A stretch of DNA of 64,000 bases from Actinomycetes bacterium (GTDB lineage: Bacteria > Actinomycetota > Acidimicrobiia > Acidimicrobiales > Palsa-688): assembly GCA_021799445.1 (NCBI GenBank), contig JAJZAM010000001.1, forward strand, positions 30,634 through 94,633, written 5' to 3'. Below, piece by piece: positions 38,403 through 46,040 of the stretch. The translations under genes were made by a program, and so were the position numbers. A model generated the notes under the pieces. The model saw only the letters and a list, made by a program, of their open reading frames with translations, had not been told where the DNA came from and did not search any database. Numbering within the stretch: position 1 is the stretch's first letter; every line of letters starts with the position of its first letter.

Positions 38403-40004
38403 TCAAGAAGCTGCGTGCATGATCACGTACAAGAACCCGGCAACTCCCGCTGACACGAGGACCATGGCGATCCCGGTCAGCTCGGCGGCGACCGGGCGGG
38501 TCGCCGAAGGGCGGATGTCTCTGAGCGCAATCTTGTGAGTCGCCCACAGCGACGCGACCATCCCAAGCCCGACGACGACTACTTGGGCTATCACGATCTG
38601 TGGGTTGGTGAGGATGTGGGTGTGATAGAGGCTGGAGTGGGTGGAACCCGCGCCGAACCACGAACCGATCGCAGGGATGATGCGCAGCGAATGCTTGAAG
38701 AACTTCGGCAGCTGGCGGGCCAAGTAGTCCGCGCCGACTACGGGGATGAGACCGTAGGCGACAGGGACGAAGAACGAGCGGAACTGGCTGGCACGGTCCA
38801 CGAAGGACTTGGAGCGGGCGAGCGCCGCGAGCCTGTCGGTGACGGGAAGCTGGGCTGGGTCCTTCATGAAAAGCCTGCTTGGTATCCATGCGAGCCCAGC
38901 GACGAGGAAGCCCAGGCCGACGATCATTCCCAGGTAGTCGATCGGATTTGGGTAGGGGCCGATGTGGGTGACCCGGTTTAGCCAGTTGTCCAAGCTCGCG
39001 TAGGCGCTGGTGGCGTTGATCTGCTGGTAGAGGACGAGGCCGAACAGGAACGCCACCGCCCAGGCCAGGTCTGCCCGGCGCCGCTGCGGGGCTATCACCG
39101 ACTTGAGCGGCGGTTGGATGAAAAGCCCGACGTTACCCGAAGGGCAGCCTTTGTAGCATTCGCTGCACAGCCCGCAGGTCAGGTTCGAGTCGGCGCTGCC
39201 TGGCCAGGTGTACCACGGGCAGCCGTAGCCTTCCTCCCCGCCTCGCATGCAGTCCTTGGTCTGGCATGTAAGGCACACCTCCCGGTCCCGCGTGCGGAAC
39301 CCTGCGGCCGATCCCATCGCACCAACACTGCCGATAAGAGCTGACAAGGGGCACAGGTAGCGACAGAAGGTCCGCCGTTCGAACACCAAGAACACCGCCA
39401 CTGCGCTAGCGACGATCCCGATGACCATCAGGCCTGTGTCCGCGGGGTTGCCCGGCCCGGCGATGTTGAAGCGCTCCTCGATCCACGTGAGCCCGACGAA
39501 GGTGCCGACGGACAGGAGCAGCCCGTACCGGGCGATCGGCTCGGGTAGCTTACGCCCGAGCCCGAGGGTCTTCTGTGTGCGCTGCCAGAAGGTGCGCCGT
39601 TGGAGCCATTCGGCGAACCCGCCGAACGGGCACATTGCGCACCAGCCGCGCCCGACGACGACCATCAAGACGAAAACCAGGCAGAACCAGATGTACCAGG
39701 TGATCGCCGTTGCGAAGTTGAGGCCGGGTACGACCGTGCCCAAGATCCCGAGGAAGATGACCGTCCAGAAGATGATCTGGTTCGGCAGGATCAAAAGGAA
39801 CTGGAACTTGCGGTTGCGGACCAGCTTCGCCACCCGCGGATTGCGTGTCAGGTCCCAAGCTTTAGGGGGGTCGGTCGGCGCGAAGTGCTCGACCAAGCCC
39901 TCACGGCTCGGGGGTCGCAGCCTGACGGTCACGGGCGCTGGGCGTGCCAGCGGTGGTGCTTGCGCCGCTTGGGGACGCTGGTCATCGGGGGCGACGATCG
40001 TCAT
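38403..40004 (-). CDS. membrane polyferredoxin (NapH/NosR-like 4Fe-4S protein)
   Basis: 533 residues. Several transmembrane helices alternate with cysteine motifs: GWCAMCPFG and FCRYLCPLSAL (the NapH/CcoG-type CxxxCP pair), then a cytosolic ferredoxin-like segment with CLTCQTKDC, GCPW, CGLCSECYKGCP. The C-terminal half has about four further helices (FLFGLVLYQQ, LGMIVGLGFLVAGLAW and others). It could carry electrons through or along the membrane. ATG start after AGAGAGG, first gene of a two-gene minus-strand operon, divergent from the Rrf2 gene. Function not established. Confidence 0.82.
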   Translation of the reverse strand: MTIVAPDDQRPQAAQAPPLARPAPVTVRLRPPSREGLVEHFAPTDPPKAWDLTRNPRVAKLVRNRKFQFLLILPNQIIFWTVIFLGILGTVVPGLNFATAITWYIWFCLVFVLMVVVGRGWCAMCPFGGFAEWLQRRTFWQRTQKTLGLGRKLPEPIARYGLLLSVGTFVGLTWIEERFNIAGPGNPADTGLMVIGIVASAVAVFLVFERRTFCRYLCPLSALIGSVGAMGSAAGFRTRDREVCLTCQTKDCMRGGEEGYGCPWYTWPGSADSNLTCGLCSECYKGCPSGNVGLFIQPPLKSVIAPQRRRADLAWAVAFLFGLVLYQQINATSAYASLDNWLNRVTHIGPYPNPIDYLGMIVGLGFLVAGLAWIPSRLFMKDPAQLPVTDRLAALARSKSFVDRASQFRSFFVPVAYGLIPVVGADYLARQLPKFFKHSLRIIPAIGSWFGAGSTHSSLYHTHILTNPQIVIAQVVVVGLGMVASLWATHKIALRDIRPSATRPVAAELTGIAMVLVSAGVAGFLYVIMHAAS

Positions 40005-40072
40005 CTGGTACCTCTCTTAGAACACTATTCCTATGGTGTAGCACTAAACGTAGATAAGACTAGCTAAGGTGA

Positions 40073-40107
40073 TGACTTATGTCAAGTCTTCAGCTATACT
40101 TATTGTT
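40073..40107 (+). promoter_or_regulatory. promoter of the Rrf2-family gene
   Basis: TGACTT (40073-40078) and TATACT (40095-40100) are spaced by 16 bp, and the GTG at 40108 follows seven bases later, so the message is probably leaderless. AAGACT just upstream and AGTCTT (40085-40090) form an inverted repeat across the promoter, a possible autoregulatory site shared with the divergent polyferredoxin gene. Confidence 0.55.
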
Positions 40108-41187
40108 GTGAATATGACGTTGTCGAAACGGGGGGACTACGTGGTCCGCTCGGCCCTGTCTCTCGCCAGGGCCTATCCGAGCGGGGAAGCGCGCAAAATC
40201 CGCGAAGTGGTGGCCGAGATGGGCGTGCCCCAGACCTTCGCATCGCAGATACTCGCCGACCTGGTACGGGCCGGTTTGGCGACCTCCAAGGCCGGCAAGG
40301 ACGGCGGATACCGTCTCGCCTCTCCTCCTGAACAGGTGAGCCTCGTCGAGGTGGTCGAAGCCGGCGAGGGTCCGCTGCGAGCCGAGAGGTGCGCACTAGG
40401 AGAAGGACCGTGCCGTTGGGACGCCGTGTGCCCGCTGCACGAAACGTGGCGTTCGGCGACCGAGGCCCTGCGCGAGGTGCTGCGCTCGACGTCCCTCGCC
40501 GACTTGGTGCGCCGCGACGAAGACATAGAAGCCGGTCGGGTGGAACGCCCGAAGGACTCCCACAGGGCGGGAGACCACAGTGTGGCGGTCGCCGACTCGA
40601 TACAAGTCGAAGCGGGAGTCCCGCAGCTTCTAGCCGTTCTCAGACGCGAACAGGTCTTTGCTACCGCTTTGGTCGGTGCGTTCGGCGAGGTTGACGAGTT
40701 GCGCAAGCGGATCCTCGGTGATCCAGCACCGTGGTTGCCGGTGCACGTGGCCTCGTCGACTTCTCTTGGACGAGCCGAAGGCGCGGATACGCTCGGAACT
40801 CGAAACGCAGAGGACGCCGCTCAGCTGGGCGTCTCGTTTGAGGCTTCCATGCCGGGGGGTTTGGGCGCTCACGGCGAGATCTCAATAGCCGTCGTCGCTT
40901 TGGACCCCGAGCGCTGCGAGTTGCGCGCCGGCGCGAGGATACGACTTCCCGCGCTTGACGTGTCAGTCGCGCCAGGGCCTACGCTGGGCTTGGAGGTCAC
41001 GCAATCGGGAACGGAAGCTGACCAGCTTCCCCTCGGGGACCGTCTAGCTCAGGTTCTCGTCAGGACAGTGCTCAGACGGATAGCCAGAGTTGCTGACGCC
41101 GCCGCGAGCCAGGGTCGTTCGGTGTCGACCAGCGCGCCGGACCGCCACCCCCGTGGTGGCAGGCCACGAAAAGCTGCTGTCAGCTAG
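40108..41187 (+). CDS. Rrf2-family (NsrR/IscR-type) regulator with a long C-terminal extension
   Basis: The N-terminal 140 residues are a typical Rrf2 winged helix (LSKRGDYVVRSALSLA, VPQTFASQILADLVRAGLATS, KDGGYRLA) with a Fe-S ligand set C-x6-C-x5-C (CALGEGPCRWDAVC). Rrf2 proteins normally end near residue 150-160; here about 200 more residues follow, with beta-rich sequence ending in an amphipathic helix (DRLAQVLVRTVLRRIARVAD), possibly SRPBCC-like. Start at GTG 40108 from promoter spacing; ATG 40114 is also possible. Likely regulates the divergent polyferredoxin/flavoprotein operon in response to redox, NO or iron-sulfur status. Confidence 0.8.
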   Translation: MNMTLSKRGDYVVRSALSLARAYPSGEARKIREVVAEMGVPQTFASQILADLVRAGLATSKAGKDGGYRLASPPEQVSLVEVVEAGEGPLRAERCALGEGPCRWDAVCPLHETWRSATEALREVLRSTSLADLVRRDEDIEAGRVERPKDSHRAGDHSVAVADSIQVEAGVPQLLAVLRREQVFATALVGAFGEVDELRKRILGDPAPWLPVHVASSTSLGRAEGADTLGTRNAEDAAQLGVSFEASMPGGLGAHGEISIAVVALDPERCELRAGARIRLPALDVSVAPGPTLGLEVTQSGTEADQLPLGDRLAQVLVRTVLRRIARVADAAASQGRSVSTSAPDRHPRGGRPRKAAVS

Positions 41188-41212
41188 GCGGCTGTGAGTA
41201 ATATCTGCGCTT

Positions 41213-42031
41213 GTGGGTAAGGGCACTGCGGTTGACTGGGACGAGCTGGCTCGTAGGCTGCCTGTCCGTCCGTCGACGGCAACACGACTCTTCGAGCTGA
41301 TCGACGACCCGGACGCCTCGCTTTCCCAGTTCGCTGAGATCGTCGAGATTGATCCTGTCCTTTCCACCAGAGTACTGCGGATGGCCAACTCGGCAGCCTA
41401 CGGAGGTCGGGGAGGCGTTGCGTCTGCCACTAGGGCCGTGATGATGCTCGGCGCTTCGGCAGTTCAAGCGATAACCGCCGCGGCCGCCTTCCCGCTACTA
41501 TCCGACGGCGTAGACCTAGGACCGGACACATTCTGGCCTCACGCCATGGAGGTTGGCGCCGCGGCGTCTACCATCGCGGCCGAGTTGGAGGTGGGTGCGG
41601 GGGAGGCGTTCACCGCCGGCTTGCTCCACGACATCGGCGCCGTCCTGCTGCACCTTCGTGATCCAGCCCTCTACGCTGACGTGGTGCGCCGCGGCGGGGA
41701 GCGACTCCTCGACCACGAACGTTCCGCCTTCGGCACCGACCACCCCGAAGTCGGGGCGGCGGCCCTCGCCAAATGGGGTTTCCCTAAGAGCCTCGTCGAA
41801 GCGGTGCGGGACCACCATCTTCCGCTCGTAGGCGCCGGAAAGTTGACTAAGGCGGTTGCTATCGGAGAAGCCGCGGTCGCGGAGGCCGTCGGACTTTCCT
41901 GCCACGAGGTTTCCAGGTCCCTTGAGGAAGTCATCGACGAATGCCGCCTCTGGGTGAAACCCGCTCAGGTTCTTCGAGCCACCCAGAAGTCGTTCGATCG
42001 GGTCAGCACCAGGCTCGGCGCGAAGATATGA
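41213..42031 (+). CDS. HDOD-domain protein
   Basis: 272 residues, almost entirely an HDOD domain: RLFELIDDPDASLSQFAEIVEIDPVLSTRVLRMAN at the start, then LLHDIGAVLL and FGTDHPEVGAALAKWGFP-like motifs. HDOD proteins are signalling scaffolds, usually without phosphodiesterase activity. GTG start, with TAATAT (41199-41204) eight bases upstream. The stop overlaps the following GGDEF gene by 4 bp, so they form a signalling pair. Confidence 0.9.
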   Translation: MGKGTAVDWDELARRLPVRPSTATRLFELIDDPDASLSQFAEIVEIDPVLSTRVLRMANSAAYGGRGGVASATRAVMMLGASAVQAITAAAAFPLLSDGVDLGPDTFWPHAMEVGAAASTIAAELEVGAGEAFTAGLLHDIGAVLLHLRDPALYADVVRRGGERLLDHERSAFGTDHPEVGAAALAKWGFPKSLVEAVRDHHLPLVGAGKLTKAVAIGEAAVAEAVGLSCHEVSRSLEEVIDECRLWVKPAQVLRATQKSFDRVSTRLGAKI

Positions 42032-43341
42032 CCGCTTTGAGAGCGCTCGCCGAACGAGAGACTGAGCGTCTAGAACAGTTTCGCAACTCGGACCGGGCCC
42101 AGCTGATGATCCGGCTCGCTCACACCGAGTGCCTCTTAGAACTCGCCCGGCTGTCCGTGCACGTGACCGATGTTTCCACCTTCTCGGAGGCGGCGGTGTC
42201 CATCGTCGACCAGTTCCTGCCAGTCCGGTGGAGCCAGCTCAGCTGCGAGATAGTCGGCGTGCCTCCCATATCGGTTCGGCGAGGTGACGGAGCCGACGGG
42301 CAAACGGCGGGGGGACTTCCGCTAGGAGCGCTTTGCAGCCGGCTGGCCCTCGGCGATCAGGGATCCGGAGTCCTGACGTGTCTTTTCGAGTTTCCCGACC
42401 TCGGGTCGCAGGAGTTGGTCGACGCCGTCAGCGAGCAGGTAGCTTCCGGATTGCTCATAGTGTCGGAGTCCGAGCGCATCCGCCGCCAGGCGGCGCTCGG
42501 GGACGCTGCGAGGCTCATCCACGGGCTGGGAGACGAGCCGACCGGGCCGGACCTGCGAGACCTCGTCGAGGCCATGTCCTACTTGCCGAAACTGTCCGGG
42601 GTCAACTTGCGGATAACGCATCCTGCGGTGGGAGGCCACATAACTCTCGCTTCGGGTCAAGATCCCCAAGAGCAGCTGCCGGTGCTGGTACTGCCCGACG
42701 GCACGATAGAAGCGGGCGTGGCTTGGGCGGTCCCTCCACAACCTGAGGATGAAAAGACCGTGACCGACATGATCGGGCTGCTCGCCGCAGCGATCACTCG
42801 CGCCGCGGAACGCCAGCGCCTCCTCGCCGAGGCTCAGACCGACCCGCTGACAGGCGTCGCCAATCGACGACACGGCATCTCGGTCCTGAACCGCGTTCTC
42901 AAACTGGCGGAGATGTCCGACGACTACGCATGCGTCGTCTACTTGGACCTTGACAACTTTAAGCAGGTAAACGACACGTTCGGTCACGCAGCCGGTGACG
43001 ACGTGCTGCGAAGGTTCTCCGATCTCCTCCAAGGAAGTGTCCGAAAAGCGGACACGGTCATACGGATGGGAGGGGAGGAGTTCATGGTCGTCTGCCCCGG
43101 CATGAGCCAAAGGGAGGCTCTGCGCGTGAGCGAGGCGATCGTGTCAGGCTGCGTCGCAGCGTGCGCGAGCCCGCTCGCCCCGGGATGGGAGCAGAAGACC
43201 TCGATCGGGCTGGCGGTGTACCCTCTCGCAGCCCGGGACGCCGAAGCGTTGATGAAAGCTGCTGACATGGCGTTGTACGAGTCCAAAGGCAAAGGCGGCA
43301 ACACGGTGAGCGCTGCGGCCGAGCTTCGCTCGAAGCTATAG
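42028..43341 (+). CDS. diguanylate cyclase (GGDEF domain)
   Basis: 437 residues. The N-terminal 270 residues include a GAF-like region (residues 40-260, low similarity) and coiled segments. The C-terminal GGDEF domain has the active-site GGEEF and an upstream RKAD five residues before it, matching the RxxD inhibitory site that binds c-di-GMP. DPLTGVANRR marks the domain start. All catalytic features are intact, so c-di-GMP synthesis with product inhibition is expected. ATG 42028 overlaps the HDOD stop; an earlier in-frame ATG lies within that gene. Confidence 0.92.
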   Translation: MTALRALAERETERLEQFRNSDRAQLMIRLAHTECLLELARLSVHVTDVSTFSEAAVSIVDQFLPVRWSQLSCEIVGVPPISVRRGDGADGQTAGGLPLGALCSRLALGDQGSGVLTCLFEFPDLGSQELVDAVSEQVASGLLIVSESERIRRQAALGDAARLIHGLGDEPTGPDLRDLVEAMSYLPKLSGVNLRITHPAVGGHITLASGQDPQEQLPVLVLPDGTIEAGVAWAVPPQPEDEKTVTDMIGLLAAAITRAAERQRLLAEAQTDPLTGVANRRHGISVLNRVLKLAEMSDDYACVVYLDLDNFKQVNDTFGHAAGDDVLRRFSDLLQGSVRKADTVIRMGGEEFMVVCPGMSQREALRVSEAIVSGCVAACASPLAPGWEQKTSIGLAVYPLAARDAEALMKAADMALYESKGKGGNTVSAAAELRSKL

Positions 43342-43388
43342 GCGACCTCAAGTTCCCAAACAGTCGGCGAATTTTCGGGGTCCGGTCT

Positions 43389-43442
43389 GCCGGGAAGCCC
43401 CGCCGGGAAGCCCCGCCGGGCTGCGAAGCCTAGAGCTCTAGG
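43389..43442. repeat. 13-bp tandem repeat and 14-bp palindrome between convergent genes
   Basis: GCCGGGAAGCCCC occurs twice in tandem (43389-43401, 43402-43414) followed by a partial third unit. CCTAGAGCTCTAGG (43429-43442) is a perfect palindrome at the end of the minus-strand SDR gene. The palindrome may help terminate transcription of the two convergent genes; no T-tract is present. Confidence 0.55.
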
Positions 43443-43445
43443 CCC

Positions 43446-44192
43446 TTACAAGACCATGCTCCCACCATCTACGGTCAATACCTCACCGGTGATCCAAGAC
43501 GACAGGTCACTGCTCAAAAACAGCGCTGCCTGGGCGATGTCGACAGGCAGACCTAGACGTCGCAGCGGCCAGGGGCGCTCGGCGTCCTCCCCGGTCGGCT
43601 CCCACAACGCCCTGGCGAAGTCGGTCTTGACCAGCCCGGGGGCGATTGCGTTGACCCTCACCTTGGGTCCAAGCTCGGACGCAAGATGCTTGGTCAGGTG
43701 TATCAGCGCAGCCTTACTCGTGTCGTAGATACCGATCGGACCGCTGAATTTGAAACCACCGACCGACGAGATGTTGATCACGACCCCGCCCTTTTCGGCC
43801 ATCGTCTGCTTCCAAGCCTCCTGGGTCCACACGAGCGGACCGCGCAGGTTGACCTCCAAGATCTTGTCGAAACGGGGAAGGTCTATGTCGATAGAACGCC
43901 CGTAGTAGGGGTTGGTAGCGGCGTTGTTGACAAGGACGTCTAGGGAGCCGAACCGCTCGATGGTCGCCGCCACGGCGGCTTGAGCCTCGTCTGGCCGTCC
44001 CGCATTAGCGGCGAAACAAGCTGTGCTCCCGTCGATCCCGGCCGCCGCTTGCTCCAAAGCGTCCATCTTGCGTGACGAGAGCATGACGTTCGCCCCGCTC
44101 TCAGCCAGCAGCTTTGCTATCGCGGCGCCGATGCCCTTCGAGGCACCGGTTACCAGCGCTGTCTTTCCGCTCAGGTCGATAGTAGTAGTCAC
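43446..44192 (-). CDS. SDR family oxidoreductase (FabG-like)
   Basis: 248 residues, classical SDR: TGASKGIGAAIA near residue 16, NNAATN, catalytic Ser in NISSVGG, YDTSKAA, and the C-terminal ITGEVLTVDGGSMVL. It resembles 3-oxoacyl-ACP reductase and dehydrogenase/reductase members acting on steroid or acyl substrates; the exact substrate is unknown. GTG start with no clear Shine-Dalgarno. A 15-bp direct repeat (TTGGTCCCGCCGAAA) occurs twice upstream, around 44234 and 44259. Confidence 0.88.
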   Translation of the reverse strand: MTTTIDLSGKTALVTGASKGIGAAIAKLLAESGANVMLSSRKMDALEQAAAGIDGSTACFAANAGRPDEAQAAVAATIERFGSLDVLVNNAATNPYYGRSIDIDLPRFDKILEVNLRGPLVWTQEAWKQTMAEKGGVVINISSVGGFKFSGPIGIYDTSKAALIHLTKHLASELGPKVRVNAIAPGLVKTDFARALWEPTGEDAERPWPLRRLGLPVDIAQAALFLSSDLSSWITGEVLTVDGGSMVL

Positions 44193-44282
44193 CAGAGAGA
44201 TCTTGTCCGCCGGTCACTGGCGGCGCAACTTGTTGGTCCCGCCGAAAGGTCTCGCCGCTTGGTCCCGCCGAAACATGCAAGG

Positions 44283-44555
44283 ATGTCCAAGGTGAGCGCT
44301 CGCGGACCCGACGACCCGTCTACCCGACAGTCGGTGCCGACTCTTAGCGACCAGTGGGCAGCACTACGAGTCGGAGTGAGGGTAGCCATCATCGGGATAC
44401 CGTTGGCCGTGGTGGCGGTAGTCGCCGCTTTGAGCCCGACGTTCGGACTGGTCTTAGCAGTGCTGGTGGTCGGCATGGGACTGGCCACCGCGACCTACGT
44501 GAAAAACAGGGCTGACCGCCTCAACGCCGTCAGCCGCGACGACCACACCCCCTGA
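44283..44555 (+). CDS. small membrane protein, unknown
   Basis: 90 residues. A hydrophilic N-terminus of about 28 residues is followed by two closely spaced hydrophobic helices (VAIIGIPLAVVAVVAAL and FGLVLAVLVVGMGLATATY) and a basic tail. No family recognised. ATG 44283 has only a weak AAGG directly in front; an in-frame TTG at 44259 is an alternative. It stands alone between the SDR and an opposite-strand gene. Confidence 0.6.
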   Translation: MSKVSARGPDDPSTRQSVPTLSDQWAALRVGVRVAIIGIPLAVVAVVAALSPTFGLVLAVLVVGMGLATATYVKNRADRLNAVSRDDHTP

Positions 44556-44595
44556 GCAGGCGCCCCCGCTAGGCGAGGTGTGCCGGCGAAGCCGA

Positions 44596-45156
44596 TCAGC
44601 TTCCCAGCCAGGCCGGGGCGCGTTCGAGAAGGTACTGGCTGACAGCGAGAGCCTTGTCGAAAGTCTCGCAGAGCAACTCCTCGCCGGCTAAGACCCTGGC
44701 GAGGGACACTTGCTGGCGGGCGACGATCGTTATGCGCCGCTCTGCGGGATCGGTCGCGGAAGCGTAGCTGTCGATCGCCGAGGACTCCAAGGGCAGCTCT
44801 ATGCCCCCTATGCCAGCCAGGTCGATGGCCAGGCGGAGGAGATCCGGACCCTGCGGCAGGGGGGGAAGACCCCAGGTGAACGTCAAGGGAAAGTGGAAAG
44901 TGTCAGGGGGGTCGTCACCGTCGGGCAGATCCACCACGACGTCCTCGAAAGCGAGCAGCACCCTCGGGTCGACCTCCAACGCCAGGTGTAGGTCCAAGGG
45001 GCCGTTGCAGGCCTCCTCGGGGTGCACGTCGACCTCCCAGGCTTGGCGCAGCGAGTAAGTCTCCACGAAGTGGCGTTCGTCGTGCACGTGGAACCCGTGG
45101 TCCACCGCATGGTCTTTAAGCTCGGCTACGTAACCAGCGACGTCGATGACCGCCAT
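44596..45156 (-). CDS. conserved hypothetical protein
   Basis: 186 residues, acidic, no membrane segment, family not recognised. Conserved-looking segments are VDVHPEEACNGPLDLHLALEVDP and DDPPDTFHFPLTFTWGLPPLP. ATG 45156 is chosen because TATCGT lies seven bases upstream on this strand (45164-45169), suggesting a leaderless mRNA. It is divergent from the inositol monophosphatase gene with only 57 bp between. Confidence 0.65.
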   Translation of the reverse strand: MAVIDVAGYVAELKDHAVDHGFHVHDERHFVETYSLRQAWEVDVHPEEACNGPLDLHLALEVDPRVLLAFEDVVVDLPDGDDPPDTFHFPLTFTWGLPPLPQGPDLLRLAIDLAGIGGIELPLESSAIDSYASATDPAERRITIVARQQVSLARVLAGEELLCETFDKALAVSQYLLERAPAWLGS

Positions 45157-45213
45157 GCACACGACGATACCGGGACGGCGGGACTTCCAGCGACCGGATT
45201 CCGCTAGCTTGCC

Positions 45214-45999
45214 ATGTCGGTGACCCTACACGACGAAAAAATGAACCCCGCTGGCGTCCTCCAAGTCCTTGTCGAAGCAGCGTCCGCGGTCAAAAAAGCC
45301 CTAGGCGGGCTGGCCGACTGGGGTTTGGCCGGAACCCGTGAAGGCCAGTACCGAAGCGACTTGGTGGCTGATGCGGCGGCGGTCGAGGTTCTGTCGGCTG
45401 CAGGCCTGGGGGTGTTCTCGGAAGAGTCAGGGCTGCACCACCCGCAACGGCCCATCAGGGTCGTGGTGGACCCCGTCGACGGTTCCACCAACGCGTCGCG
45501 TGGCTTGCCGTGGTGGGCTACCAGCCTGTGCGCGCTCGACGGCGAGGGCCCTCTCGCAGCTGTCGTCGTCAACCAGGCGACGGGGCAGCGCTTCGAGGCC
45601 TTGCGCGGCGAGGGTGCGACCTGCGACGGCCGCCCGGTACGTCCCAGCGCATGTGCGGCCATCGAAGATTCGATCGTGGCGGTGTCGGGTTATCCCGGTT
45701 CGGACCTGGGATGGTCGCAGTTTCGCTCCCTGGGCGCGTCCGCGTTGGACATATGCTCCGTGGCGTCGGGAGCCCTAGACGTGTTCATCGACTTCGCAGA
45801 GCGCTCTCTGGCCCCTTGGGACTACCTCGGGGGTCTTCTGGTGTGTCGCGAGGCGGGAGCGTGCGTCGAGGACGCCGAGGGCCGGGATCTGATCATCACC
45901 TCAGGCGACGAGCGCCGGACGGTCGTCGCAGCCGCGACCAGGGAGCTGCTCGACTCGGCGCTCGCCGCTCGCCGCCGTGGCGGCACGAAGGGAAGTTAG
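45214..45999 (+). CDS. inositol monophosphatase family protein
   Basis: Mg-dependent phosphatase of 261 residues. Metal-binding motifs EESG (near residue 70) and DPVDGSTN (near 90), and the C-terminal APWDYLGGLLVCREAGA, are intact. Family substrates include inositol phosphates, 3'-phosphoadenosine 5'-phosphate, fructose bisphosphate and histidinol phosphate; sequence alone does not choose. ATG 45214 has TAGCTT three bases upstream. Confidence 0.88.
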   Translation: MSVTLHDEKMNPAGVLQVLVEAASAVKKALGGLADWGLAGTREGQYRSDLVADAAAVEVLSAAGLGVFSEESGLHHPQRPIRVVVDPVDGSTNASRGLPWWATSLCALDGEGPLAAVVVNQATGQRFEALRGEGATCDGRPVRPSACAAIEDSIVAVSGYPGSDLGWSQFRSLGASALDICSVASGALDVFIDFAERSLAPWDYLGGLLVCREAGACVEDAEGRDLIITSGDERRTVVAAATRELLDSALAARRRGGTKGS

Positions 46000-46040
46000 A
46001 GTCCTCTGAGCCAACTTCAAGCCAGGGAGCCTGTGATCAC

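Noticed and set aside
43389-43420. A short CRISPR-like array
   Set aside because: The 13-bp units are directly adjacent with no spacers, and no cas genes are present.
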